Of a DNA stretch of 64,000 nt, positions 7,266 to 17,046 are shown piece after piece. The notes under the pieces were generated by a model, which saw nothing but the letters and a program-made list of their open reading frames with translations, did not search any database and had not been told where the DNA came from. Source of the stretch: Tissierella sp. P1 (lineage in GTDB: Bacteria; Bacillota; Clostridia; Tissierellales; Tissierellaceae); NCBI RefSeq assembly GCF_002266425.1, contig NZ_NPMN01000008.1:92761-156760 (forward strand), written 5' to 3'. Numbering within the stretch: position 1 is the first letter of the stretch; each line of letters starts with the position of its first letter. A program made the translations under genes and the position numbers.

Positions 7266-9677
7266 ATGATAAATAATAAAAGAAGTGGTCTCACACTTAT
7301 TGAAGTTATTTTAGCAATGCTTATTTTATCTATACTCTTAATCACCTATATTACTGCATTTGGTCAAGGTTCTATTATTGTAAATAAGGGAAAGGATATT
7401 ACAAAAGATACCTTTAGTTATCAGGAAATAATGGAAAACCTTATAATTGATGTCAAACGAAATTTCATAGAAAATGATGAAGCTGAAGATTATAAGATTG
7501 AGATATTTACAGATTATGGGGATTATAAGACAGCTGTAGATGTAAAAGAAATTAGAACAGACATAAGAGGCAATCGTCAGTATGTATCTTATGTAACTAA
7601 CTATCAAATTAAAGAACCAGAATCACCTAAGATAGAGCCGTTTTCTGTAGGAGTTTACGATTCTGAGGGCAATAGAGTTTTTCCATGGTACGAGGATGAT
7701 ATTAGAATTAGAGCAAGTTATACGTTACAACCTACTCCATTAATATTTGAAAATCGTATAAGATGGTATCGATCAAAGGAAGGAATTTCTAATCCGGTTT
7801 TTTCAAGTGACTATGATATGGTTTTTGAGGATATGCAAAAAGAACCAAATGCTATAAATTACACAAAGGAATTAATAAAAAGCAATAATTTATTATCAAA
7901 AAGGTTTTATTATTTTGAAGCTAGACCATATACCTTAGCTGGACGATTGGAGCATTTTAGAAATGAAGACCGTATATTGATTTTAAACAGAGCTGGCAGT
8001 GAGGAATGGCAGGATTTTCTAGAAGACATTTATTTCAATAGGGAGGCTGTAAAAATATTTGATAGAAATAGCGAAGAAATATACTTAGACATTATGCAAA
8101 ATCCAGAACATCCTACCCTTAATTTAGAATGGTCTGATAATAAAGATCCTCAAGGTGCATTGATAGCAATGAAGGTCCCAGATACTTATTCTAATACTAA
8201 CTTTGAAACTAGAGTGAACTTCAGAATAGACCCTAAAGCATCAGCAGAAGGAAGTGACTTATTAGGAATAGGTATTGGCTTAATAAATATTAATAATAGT
8301 GGAATTATGGTGAATCTTGATATATTCAATAGCTTAATAAGCATTAACCAAATTGAAAATGGAGTGTATAAAAAAGTAATTCAAAAAAATAGTTTAACAG
8401 ACAGTTTAGGATTTGAAAATTTTATAAATGAAAATACAAATAAATTTGATTGGGCTAAAGAATATACGTTGATTTTTCAATACTTAAAAAATAATAATAA
8501 AATAAAAATTAGACTAGAAGATAAAGAGGTTTCCAGTGATTTCATTGAAATAGATTTACAAGGATATAATATTTTTCCAAACTATATTGGGTTTAAGTCC
8601 TATTCCGGTATGGACTATAAGCCAAATACAAAATATGAAATAATAAATAAATATGATAGAAATTATTCATCTCATTTGTATGATGTAAGATTTAGTAAAA
8701 TAAATCTTGATGATGAGTCTATTTTATTTATGTTTGGTGGAGGTTTGGATATTTCTGCTTCTAATATTATAGGGGAGAATAAAAGTATTTATTTCGATTC
8801 AAATCTCAATTTAGAAAATATAAAAAACAATGGACATATAAAAGTAAGTAACATATATGTAAAAGAAAACTTGGAATTTCCTAAAGGTTCACATGAGTTG
8901 GGATCTAGTGAAGAACCTGGAGAGATACATGTGAATGGAGATTTTATTGAGAGTGGCAATAGGAATATTTATGGTGATTTATTTATTGGTGGCAATTTCA
9001 TTTCTAAGAGTTCATCGTCTTCAATATATGGTAATCTTCATGTGGGGAAAAATCTGACTTTATGGGATGGCAGTATGAATTTATATGGTGATATATTTGT
9101 TAATGGAAACTTTAAATTAAAAGATGCAAGAATTCATAGAAATGTTTACGTAAATGGCAATGTAGAATTAGGTTGGACACCTTGGTTGGGAAGTAATTCA
9201 AAAATTTACTATACAGGTACATTAACATATCCTAATAATTATAATCAAGATATTTTAAATAGACTAATAAAAGTAAATGGTGTAGAAGAACCGAAAAAAC
9301 CCACTATCCCTGAACCTAAGTATCCTACATTAAAAGAAGATTCTTGGTATTTAAATAATGGATATGTATCAGGGGGGAAATTAAAAGACAATATTAAAAT
9401 ATATGCTAACTCTTATGTTCAAAGCAGTTGGACCCAAAGTGTAGAAGATATAATAATTGTAGCTAAAACAGGAGATATTAGAATAGAGAATTTTGGTGGA
9501 AGTACCATAAAAGGAATATTGTTTGCTCCAAATGGAAAGGTTTATCTAAATGGTGGAAGTTTTGAAGGTTTAATTATAGCAAAGAACGGAATAGATTATG
9601 TTCAAGGTGGAGGGAATATAACGATAAAAGATATTGATGAAATAATAAAAGATTCTAGCAATTATCCTTTTAAGTAA
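7266..9677 (+). CDS. Giant modular prepilin (lectin-like and beta-solenoid regions)
   Basis: An 803-residue prepilin, several times the usual pilin length. The leader ends KRSG, then LTLIEVILAMLILSILL. After the pilin stem (to about residue 120) come an all-beta region and then a concanavalin/LamG-like region at about residues 285-480. From about 500 to 640 a run of short repeats with the pattern (I/L)xGNxxxxxNLxxxxGS suggests a right-handed beta-solenoid. The last ~120 residues (SYVQSSW...GILFAPNGKVYLNGGSFEGLI) resemble the C-terminal part of the PilX-like protein at 17047. It probably sits at the pilus tip with the vWA pilin. The carbohydrate-binding role is inferred from fold resemblance only. 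Confidence 0.8.
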   Translation: MINNKRSGLTLIEVILAMLILSILLITYITAFGQGSIIVNKGKDITKDTFSYQEIMENLIIDVKRNFIENDEAEDYKIEIFTDYGDYKTAVDVKEIRTDIRGNRQYVSYVTNYQIKEPESPKIEPFSVGVYDSEGNRVFPWYEDDIRIRASYTLQPTPLIFENRIRWYRSKEGISNPVFSSDYDMVFEDMQKEPNAINYTKELIKSNNLLSKRFYYFEARPYTLAGRLEHFRNEDRILILNRAGSEEWQDFLEDIYFNREAVKIFDRNSEEIYLDIMQNPEHPTLNLEWSDNKDPQGALIAMKVPDTYSNTNFETRVNFRIDPKASAEGSDLLGIGIGLININNSGIMVNLDIFNSLISINQIENGVYKKVIQKNSLTDSLGFENFINENTNKFDWAKEYTLIFQYLKNNNKIKIRLEDKEVSSDFIEIDLQGYNIFPNYIGFKSYSGMDYKPNTKYEIINKYDRNYSSHLYDVRFSKINLDDESILFMFGGGLDISASNIIGENKSIYFDSNLNLENIKNNGHIKVSNIYVKENLEFPKGSHELGSSEEPGEIHVNGDFIESGNRNIYGDLFIGGNFISKSSSSSIYGNLHVGKNLTLWDGSMNLYGDIFVNGNFKLKDARIHRNVYVNGNVELGWTPWLGSNSKIYYTGTLTYPNNYNQDILNRLIKVNGVEEPKKPTIPEPKYPTLKEDSWYLNNGYVSGGKLKDNIKIYANSYVQSSWTQSVEDIIIVAKTGDIRIENFGGSTIKGILFAPNGKVYLNGGSFEGLIIAKNGIDYVQGGGNITIKDIDEIIKDSSNYPFK

Positions 9678-9722
9678 TGATTTTAAATAATTATAAGTCT
9701 AGGACCAAAAAGGAGTATCATA

Positions 9723-10484
9723 ATGCAAATAATAATTCTTATATATGGTTTAATAATAGGTTCATTTTTAAATGTATGTATATATAGGATACCAAAGGAG
9801 GAAAGCATTGTTTTTCCTTCCTCCCATTGTCCTAATTGTGGTACAAGCCTTAAATGGTGTGACTTGGTACCAGTATTTAGCTTTATAGTCCAAAGGGGGA
9901 AATGTAGATATTGCGGTGAAAAAATTTCCTTACAGTATCTTAGAATTGAACTATTAAATGCTATTATATATTTATTTATATATATACAATTTGGATTTAC
10001 ATTAAAGTTTTTTTTCTATACAGTTATTTTTTCTTTATTAATCGTGATTACTGCAATTGATTTAGAGCACATGATAATACCAGATATTCTTATTATATTT
10101 ATTTTAGCTTTATCTATAATTTATAAAATCTTAACATTTTTATTATATAATAATTCTCTTGATTTATTAAATAGTATTGGAGGACTAGTTTTAAGTGGTC
10201 TGCTATTTATTTTAATTATTATATTATCTAAAGGTGGGATGGGAGAAGGAGATGTTACTTTAATAGCCTCACTAGGATTTATTTTAGGTATAAAAAAAAT
10301 ATTTCTTACAATTTTCTTATCATTTATATTTGGTGCAATTATATCAATATTTTTATTGATTATAAAAATTAAAGATAGGAAAGATCCCATACCCTTTGGC
10401 CCATTTATTATTCTAGGATTTTCAATAGTGGTTTTTTGGGGGGAACAATTGATAAGTTGGTATAAGAACATTTTTTTCATTTAA
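9723..10484 (+). CDS. pilD: PilD, prepilin peptidase / N-methyltransferase (A24)
   Basis: Membrane aspartic protease that removes prepilin leaders and N-methylates the new N terminus. At 253 residues it has the expected length with about seven membrane segments. Seen: the N-terminal GSFLNVCIYRIP motif, a cytoplasmic loop with two CxxC pairs (CPNC, CRYC; residues ~37-66) typical of bifunctional enzymes, and the two catalytic Asp in TAIDLEHMIIPD (~117) and GGMGEGDV (~180). The ribosome site is aaggag. A decayed copy of its first ~210 bases lies at 4878-5090. Confidence 0.95.
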   Translation: MQIIILIYGLIIGSFLNVCIYRIPKEESIVFPSSHCPNCGTSLKWCDLVPVFSFIVQRGKCRYCGEKISLQYLRIELLNAIIYLFIYIQFGFTLKFFFYTVIFSLLIVITAIDLEHMIIPDILIIFILALSIIYKILTFLLYNNSLDLLNSIGGLVLSGLLFILIIILSKGGMGEGDVTLIASLGFILGIKKIFLTIFLSFIFGAIISIFLLIIKIKDRKDPIPFGPFIILGFSIVVFWGEQLISWYKNIFFI

Positions 10485-10536
10485 TAAAATAAATACTATA
10501 TTAATATTCTTATTAACATAAAAGGAGGCAATATAA

Positions 10537-11601
10537 TTGAAATTACCATCAATTTCAAGAAAAGTCCTATCCATAGATTTTGGATCAAAAGAAATTAAAT
10601 TAATAGAAGGTAGATATACAAAAAATAATGTCCAAATATTTAAAGCTATTACAATACCAGTAGAGTCTCATTTCTATAAAGATGGGGAAATTTTAGATAA
10701 AGATATATTAGTTACTCTGTTAAAAAATGCATTGAAGGAAAATAAAATTTCTACTGACTTAGCTTATGGGATTATAAATAGCTCCAGTATCATAACTAGA
10801 GAAATTACAATACCAAAGGTTTCTGAAAAGGAAATAGCATCTATAATAGAATATCAATTAAGTGATTTTCTTCCGATAAATCCTGAAAATTATGTAGTAG
10901 ATTATCTTCTAATGGGAAATAAAATTGAAGGTGAAGTAGAAAAACTAAATATTCTTTTAATAGGTATACCTAAAGATATGGTTATAAGCCATCTAGAGTT
11001 AATAAAGCAATCTGGACTTGAACCACAAATTTTGGATTATCAAGGTAATACAATGGCTAAGCTATTAAAATTCAATGAATTAGTTAATGAATTCTATAAT
11101 ACTAGAGACTTGTCAATAGCTTCAATAGATATGGGATATAGTAGTTCAAAACTTACCATAATAAAAAATGGAATTATTGAAGTAACCAGAATAATAGACG
11201 TAGGAGCAGAAACTATATATGAAAATTTATCATCATTTTTTGATTATTCTTGGGAAGATATAGAAAATAAGGTTATAGAAATTGAAGATGTATCTATAGT
11301 TAAGGAAGAGTTTACGGATTATTATAGAATGCTTAATATTGTAAGAACGACGATAGCTGATCTAATGGAAAAAGTTGAGATGGTATTTAGATATTATTTA
11401 ACTCGTGAAATTGGAAATATTATAAATTTTATTTTACTCCAAGGAAGTTTATCAAATATAAAAGGAATGGACAACCTATTTTCAAACTATTTTAATATAC
11501 CTGCTGTTAAATTATCTAATTTAGATAGGGTAAAGTGGTCTGGAGATTTAAGTAAATTTTCTAATGCAATTGGTGGACTAATTCGTTCTGATGAGGTGTA
11601 G
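10537..11601 (+). CDS. pilM: PilM, actin-like pilus assembly ATPase
   Basis: A 354-residue actin-fold cytoplasmic protein that joins PilN/PilO to the PilB/PilC motor. It has an N-terminal SIDFGSKEIKLIEG phosphate-1 motif, a second nucleotide loop IDMGYSSSKLTII (~residue 200), and the PilM-typical EIASIIEYQLSDFLPINPENYVVDY segment (about 95-125, given in part). Translation starts at TTG 10537, chosen because a near-perfect site (aaaggaggc) lies 8 bases upstream and no ATG or GTG lies close by. pilN follows after two bases. Confidence 0.93.
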   Translation: MKLPSISRKVLSIDFGSKEIKLIEGRYTKNNVQIFKAITIPVESHFYKDGEILDKDILVTLLKNALKENKISTDLAYGIINSSSIITREITIPKVSEKEIASIIEYQLSDFLPINPENYVVDYLLMGNKIEGEVEKLNILLIGIPKDMVISHLELIKQSGLEPQILDYQGNTMAKLLKFNELVNEFYNTRDLSIASIDMGYSSSKLTIIKNGIIEVTRIIDVGAETIYENLSSFFDYSWEDIENKVIEIEDVSIVKEEFTDYYRMLNIVRTTIADLMEKVEMVFRYYLTREIGNIINFILLQGSLSNIKGMDNLFSNYFNIPAVKLSNLDRVKWSGDLSKFSNAIGGLIRSDEV

Positions 11602-11603
11602 AC

Positions 11604-12182
11604 ATGAGAGATTTAAACTTTTTCCAAAATTATATAGAGAAAAACGAATTTAAAATAGATAAAAAAATTATATATTTTACAGTGATAACCTTTATCTTTT
11701 TATCTTTAATAGCTTATACAGTATATAATGAAATAATCATAAGACAAGAGAAAAGAATCGTGGTAAGCCTCAGAGAAACTGCTGAAGATCCTAAAACTTT
11801 GAAAAAGGTGGAAGAAATTAGAATTAAGGAAGTAGAGGTAAGTGAGTTTAAGGAATCTGTAGATAAAATTAAGTTGCTAGATAAAAATATTGAAGAAAGA
11901 GATATAGTAGATGAAGCTTTGTTAGATAAAATAAATGATAATATTCCCGAAGAATTATTTCTTACATCCCTAAGTATTCAAGGGGAAGAGATTCATATAG
12001 TTGGTATATCAAAAGATAAATGGGCTATTGCAGAATTTCAAAAGGGATTAGAATGTATAGATAATTATGATGAAATCTTTGTAGCAAATATATCAAAACA
12101 AGAAGATTATTATAATTTTAGTTTAAATATTACATTAAGGGGTGTGAGTGATGATACAGAGGATATGGAAGAAGGAAATTAA
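11604..12182 (+). CDS. pilN: PilN, pilus alignment membrane protein
   Basis: A 192-residue bitopic membrane protein of the PilN/GspL-like family. It has a short N-terminal cytoplasmic stretch with the PilN signature RDLNFFQNY, in place of the classical INLLP motif. One membrane helix lies at residues 23-42, followed by a coiled-coil segment and a small ferredoxin-like domain. It lies between pilM and pilO, overlaps the start of pilO by about 30 bases, and would bind PilM inside and PilO outside. The assignment rests on topology and gene order more than on strong motif identity. Confidence 0.88.
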   Translation: MRDLNFFQNYIEKNEFKIDKKIIYFTVITFIFLSLIAYTVYNEIIIRQEKRIVVSLRETAEDPKTLKKVEEIRIKEVEVSEFKESVDKIKLLDKNIEERDIVDEALLDKINDNIPEELFLTSLSIQGEEIHIVGISKDKWAIAEFQKGLECIDNYDEIFVANISKQEDYYNFSLNITLRGVSDDTEDMEEGN

Positions 12183-13539
12183 GATTAGAGAATTAACTAA
12201 AAATGAGAAATTTCTTTTAACCCTTTTAGGTATTATTATATTTATATGGGTAGGTTATAGGTTTATCATCACACCACAAGCTGAAAAAATGGAAAATTTA
12301 AATGAACAAAAGCTGAAATATCAGGGGAAAATAGATGAAATTAATGAAATACTTAGAAAGGAAAGTAGCATTAATAAAGAGTGGGATATATTACATAAAG
12401 AAAAAGAAGATATAGTATCTAGGTATTTCCCCAAATTAGATCAGGCACAGATAATATATCTGCTAAATAATCTTCTGGAGCAAGAGTCAGTATCTGTTGT
12501 AGATATGAACTTTAATAGACCAAGCTATGAAGATATAGGAGGTTTTCAGGTAAAGAATATGGACATATCTATACCATATAATGGCTCCTATGTTGGAGTT
12601 ATAGATATTATAAAATCATTGAAAAGCAGCCCAAGAAAGATATTATTAGATAGTGTGTCTATGGATAGAAATGCTGATGGAAGGCTAAATGGAAATATGT
12701 CTCTAAAAATATATAGTTTAGAAGGTATCACTGATACTAATTCTGATGTTGTATATATAGATATTGCAAAGGAAGAAAGTAAAAATACTCCTTTTGCTTC
12801 TTTTAAGGAGTATAAGAATAACAGTGAAGATGGAGAAGAAGCTAGTGAAATAACGGAAACAAAGCCTTATATAGAGGAAATCTTATTAGATTTTGAAAAT
12901 GAAAATAGTTATTTTCTACCTTCTCAAGAACTTGTGAAAGGTTCTGTTTCCCAGTCTACTAAAGCAAAATCAAAGAAATATTCCTTAAGGTTTGAATATA
13001 ATATTGTGGCTATTGAAGAAGAAAATCGTGGATTTATAGATGTTTCTAAGAACAATATACTGCTAAAATATCCACCAAATACTATTGGGCTTTGGATTTA
13101 TTCCTACGACTATTCCCCTGCTACTGTAGGTATTCTTTTCCGTGATCAGATGGGTGAGGAAACTTACGTTCCTCTTGCTGAAGGTATAGGATGGACTGGC
13201 TGGAAATATATTGAAACGATTCCTCCAGAGGATTTGAAAATTTATCCTCTTAAGCTGGAAAAATTATATGTAGAAATTCCTAAGGATAGAGATAATTATG
13301 GAGTACTTTTAATGGATAGGCTTGAAGCTATATATACTAGAAATATTGATGAAGATGGTAATGATATGAGTGCGGGGGATTATATATTCCATGTAGTAGA
13401 AAAGGGCGATAGTGTTGAGAGTATTAGTATTAAATATTATGGAAGTAATAAATATAAAAATGAGATATTAAAGCTTAATGAAATGAAAGCTAGCGATACA
13501 CTTCCTATTGGTAAAGTTCTTGTACTAAAAAAGCGATAA
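12151..13539 (+). CDS. pilO: PilO-like protein with jelly-roll and LysM domains
   Basis: About 460 residues, far longer than standard PilO (about 200). It has a membrane helix at ~22-42, a coiled coil (~43-95) and a PilO-type ferredoxin-like domain (~100-195). After an acidic linker there is a galactose-binding-like jelly-roll (~244-398, ending WTGWKYIE...LYVEIP...LMDRLEAIYTRN, as in wall-acting glycosidase-associated domains). A C-terminal LysM repeat (~412-460: FHVVEKGDSVESI...LPIGKVLVLKK) follows. LysM binds peptidoglycan, so this protein could tie the pilus base to the wall. ATG 12151 has better spacing from aagggg than GTG 12148. It overlaps pilN by 32 bases. Confidence 0.88.
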   Translation: MIQRIWKKEIKIRELTKNEKFLLTLLGIIIFIWVGYRFIITPQAEKMENLNEQKLKYQGKIDEINEILRKESSINKEWDILHKEKEDIVSRYFPKLDQAQIIYLLNNLLEQESVSVVDMNFNRPSYEDIGGFQVKNMDISIPYNGSYVGVIDIIKSLKSSPRKILLDSVSMDRNADGRLNGNMSLKIYSLEGITDTNSDVVYIDIAKEESKNTPFASFKEYKNNSEDGEEASEITETKPYIEEILLDFENENSYFLPSQELVKGSVSQSTKAKSKKYSLRFEYNIVAIEEENRGFIDVSKNNILLKYPPNTIGLWIYSYDYSPATVGILFRDQMGEETYVPLAEGIGWTGWKYIETIPPEDLKIYPLKLEKLYVEIPKDRDNYGVLLMDRLEAIYTRNIDEDGNDMSAGDYIFHVVEKGDSVESISIKYYGSNKYKNEILKLNEMKASDTLPIGKVLVLKKR

Positions 13540-13548
13540 GAAGGTGAA

Positions 13549-15596
13549 ATGATGGGGAAATATAGATTAGTATTGATTGTATTGATGATTACAATGATTT
13601 TAAGCAGTATCTATGTACATGCAGATGAAATCAGCATTGATTATAAAAATGGTTATAATGATGGGATGCAAAAAGGAAAATCTGATGGAACTTCTACTGG
13701 AAATTATGATGCTCAAAACAAGACTAATACAATGAGGCAAACTCTAGAAAGTAATATTGATGATTATGAGAGGGAGCTAAATCTTAAGGGAAGATCTAAA
13801 GATTATATTGATGGTTTTAAAACGGGATATGAAACAGCTTTTAAAGAAGCATATTATGCCGCATATAGATTAGAAGATAAAGAAACCATACTTATTTATG
13901 GTGCAGAAGATTTTGGTACTATAATGGGAAGGATAGATGGCTATATTGCATATAATTCTGGAAATAAAAATAATTGGGAGAGATATGTCCCTAGCGATAG
14001 AAAATTAAGCGATATGTTTGAGTTAAATAAGGAATCTAGGGAATATAGAAATGGCTTTATAGAAGGCTTCAGAAGGTCATATAAACTATCTTTTGAAGCT
14101 GCATTTCAGGTGGCAAAATTAGGAGAAAAACATAATTCTTATGAACAAGGGTTAGAAGATGGAGATGAATATGCTAGAGATTTGGCTGAGTTAAATGGAA
14201 GGAAAGATTATTTACTAGGACTTAGCAATGATTACAGGAGAAATATACCTTCTGACAAAGAGATTATAGATATGTTCAATTTAAATAATGAATCTAATGA
14301 ATATAAAGATGCGTTTTTGGCAGGATTTGAATTTGGAAAAGACGTTAAAACCACAGAAGGTAAAACGGATGGAGGATATATGCTTTACTATAATGAAGCA
14401 TATAGAAGGGCAAATAAAGAAAGTATAGAGACACCTGATTTAAATGGTGAAGAAGGTGGAAGGACCATAGGGAAAATGAAGGGTGAATATGCAGCTATTA
14501 TAGATATTACATTAGGCAAATCTAACTCATGGACTAGCCACAAGGTTGATGATAAAAATATTGTAGATGAATATGGCCTTCAATTTCAGTCTGAAAATTA
14601 TAGAGATGCTTTTATAATCGGTTATTGGGATGAATTTATGAAGTCGTATAATGAAACCTATAAAAAACTTCAACAGGATAGCAATAGAGTTAAGACTCAT
14701 ACAGAAAAGATTTCAATAGATGGTAAGAATAATATTGGAATACCCGAAGATGATAAATTTTTAGTAGGTATTGAGGCTGGAACATATTACAATGATGTAA
14801 TTGTAACCATAGATAGTATTCCTACATCCTATGTGAATCCTAACTCTTCAAGACATACTCAAGCTTCAGGGGTATATGGACTAAAGATCATGAACTTAGA
14901 AGGCACATTTGATAAGAATAAAAAAATTACTATTAAATTTAAATCTTATGGGAAGGATGTTAAATATGGTATATACAAGTACCATTATAATAAATGGATT
15001 TATATACATCTAAACAAGATGGAGACTATTTAGTTGCAGATATAAATTTAAATAACATAAGTTTGATGGGAAATATTTATGCTGTAAGAGTTGATAATGA
15101 GTTGCCAATTTTTCATGAATCTAGAGGACATTGGGCTAAAGATGAGATAAATACTTATGTTAAGAGAGAAATTATATATGGATATCCTGATAAATCTTTT
15201 AGACCGGATAAGGAGGTTTCAAGAGGAGAATTTGTAACTATGCTAAGTAGATTATATGATTGGTATCCTCCATATGATTCTACAAATGTGACTCAGTTTA
15301 AAGATTATAAGGAGTTTGGTTATGCAGAAAAAGCTATATCTTATGCAACTTATTACAAAATAGTAAATGGATATTCTGACAATACTTTTAGACCTCACAA
15401 TCCAATTACCTATAAGGAGGTCGAGATTATAATGTCTAGGGTATTAAATGATAAGGGTATTAAATGGGATTATTTTGCTGATAGAATGCTTTATGAGAAA
15501 AAAATTCGTTCTAGTAGCAAAGATAGTATGAATAATAAAATAACTAGAGCAGAATTCACATTTCTGCTGCATCAATTAAATGAATGGCAATATTGA
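13549..15596 (+). CDS. SLH-domain cell-wall protein of the pilus locus (frameshifted)
   Basis: Two overlapping frames form one gene of about 680 codons. A signal peptide (residues 1-25, ending VHA) is followed by three ~100-residue repeats with the core SD(K/R)xIxDMFxLNxES and YxxGFxxG. Then comes a beta domain whose strand GIYKYHYNKWIYI continues in the other frame as YTSKQDGDYLVADI. Two S-layer homology domains and part of a third end the protein. The frame changes near 15003, in a TATATA stretch, consistent with one missing base. SLH domains bind wall polysaccharide pyruvate. The gene sits directly after pilO, so a wall-anchoring role in pilus assembly is inferred. Confidence 0.85.
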
Positions 15597-16056
15597 TAAT
15601 AAAAATTGTAATAGCGAATATGGCTATACTCTAGTTGAATTATTAGTTGTAATAGCACTATTTGCTATTGTTTTATCCATAGGAATACCTAGTACAAAAA
15701 TTATCTTTAATACTCGTGAGAAAAAAGAATTAATGGAGTTTAAAAGAGATATAATCTTTGCTAGAAATAGTGCAGTGGTGGAGAATTGCAATTACATTTT
15801 ATATGTTTATGTTGATAGGAATAGATATAAAATTGCTAAGGAAGATGGATTAATTGTTACTATTATAAAAGATATTAAATTTTGTAATGGAATAATTATC
15901 AAAGGAAATAATTTTAATAGTATTATGAAATTTTACCCAAATGGTACACCAAACAACGCAGGAAAGATTTTACTTACTAATAGTAAAAAAGAGAATATAG
16001 AAATAACCATAACACCAGCTACTGGTAAAGTTAATCTTTATATTAATAGTAAATGA
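15580..16056 (+). CDS. GspH/FimT-type minor pilin
   Basis: A 158-residue prepilin with leader ending SEYG, then YTLVELLVVIALFAIVLSIGIP, the class III motif with Tyr instead of Phe at +1 and Glu at +5. The following REKKELMEFKRDIIFARNSAV segment (key: FARNSAV, ~63-69) is the typical GspH/FimT amphipathic region, and the C terminus GTPNNAGKILLTNS...TPATGKV matches that family. The start overlaps the end of the SLH gene by 17 bases, a sign of translational coupling. The likely role is a minor subunit of the tip-initiation complex. Confidence 0.85.
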   Translation: MNGNIDNKNCNSEYGYTLVELLVVIALFAIVLSIGIPSTKIIFNTREKKELMEFKRDIIFARNSAVVENCNYILYVYVDRNRYKIAKEDGLIVTIIKDIKFCNGIIIKGNNFNSIMKFYPNGTPNNAGKILLTNSKKENIEITITPATGKVNLYINSK

Positions 16057-16070
16057 AACGAGGCGTTATT

Positions 16071-16496
16071 ATGATCAAAAAAGGATTTACTTTAGTTGAA
16101 ACTATATTAGGGTTATTTTTATTAGGGTTGATAGCTGTTACTGTTTTACCTATAATTAACTCATCTTTCATTAGATTAAGAAACAACAAATTAAGAATGG
16201 AAATGATATATATTGGCGAAATGGCTGTAGAAAAAATTAAGGCTTTTGATAAAGATAAGGCTTCTTATGATTTTATATACGATACAGATATTGTAGAATT
16301 AATAGAGTTATTTAGGGCACATAATTCTGTTGAAGTTACTATACCTAAAAAAGAAAGTAATGAAAAATACTATCTAAAAATAGAAAAGAATCAAAAGTCA
16401 GACTTATTATGGATGATTTCTATTTTTGTATATCATAATATAGAGGGGAGTAGTGTTGGAGATGTGGAGTACAATACATATCTACCACAAAAATAG
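16071..16496 (+). CDS. PilV/PilE-like minor pilin
   Basis: A prepilin of 141 residues with leader MIKKG and then FTLVETILGLFLLGLIAV, Glu at mature +5. ATG 16071 is preferred over the upstream ATG 16053, because a ribosome site (acgagg) lies 8 bases before it and the resulting leader has normal prepilin length. The remainder is a small charged domain without recognisable motifs. It is one of four consecutive minor pilin-like genes (15580-18078), a set size like the GspH-I-J-K priming complex. Confidence 0.82.
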   Translation: MIKKGFTLVETILGLFLLGLIAVTVLPIINSSFIRLRNNKLRMEMIYIGEMAVEKIKAFDKDKASYDFIYDTDIVELIELFRAHNSVEVTIPKKESNEKYYLKIEKNQKSDLLWMISIFVYHNIEGSSVGDVEYNTYLPQK

Positions 16497-17031
16497 AGGA
16501 TTCACTTTAATAGAAATAATTTTATCATTGGCTATTTGTTCATTAATTATTATACCTATTTTTAGTATTTTAGATCTTTCTATAGAAGCTTGCACCATAG
16601 GAGACGAAAAAGACCAGTTAATGATGAATGGCAGATATGCAATTGAATATATAAAAGGAGATATTAGGGCTGCAGATAAGATTATTTCTTCTGATAAGAT
16701 TAAAGATCTAAAAAAGAAATTTCCTACTAATATTGGATTTATTATTATGATAATTGAAGAAGAGAAGTCTAAAAATATATACAGATATATTACATACCAT
16801 AGGAAGAACGATAAGCTTGTCAGGATGGCATGTAGTAGAGTAGATGATAAATACCCGCTATATATACATTTTGATGGAAATAATGATCTTTGCGAATTTG
16901 TAGATAATATTGAAGATACAAAATTTGATGTTGAGAATTCTATAATTTATTTAGACTTAAAATTCAAACATAATTATGAGAAATTAGATTTAAAATCTGA
17001 TATCTATATTAGATGTCCTATAGATTATTAA
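16453..17031 (+). CDS. PilW/GspJ-like minor pilin
   Basis: About 190 residues with prepilin motif NRG, then FTLIEIILSLAICSLIIIP; Glu at +5. The segment NGRYAIEYIKGDIRAADKI (~62-80) is typical of PilW/GspJ-type pseudopilins. The gene begins inside the end of the previous one (about 40 bases of overlap). GTG 16453, TTG 16456 and ATG 16462 are all possible starts; the long leader of about 16 residues makes the exact start uncertain. The likely role is in the minor pilin tip complex. Confidence 0.82.
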   Translation: MLEMWSTIHIYHKNRGFTLIEIILSLAICSLIIIPIFSILDLSIEACTIGDEKDQLMMNGRYAIEYIKGDIRAADKIISSDKIKDLKKKFPTNIGFIIMIIEEEKSKNIYRYITYHRKNDKLVRMACSRVDDKYPLYIHFDGNNDLCEFVDNIEDTKFDVENSIIYLDLKFKHNYEKLDLKSDIYIRCPIDY

Positions 17032-17046
17032 TGGTTTGGAGGACTT

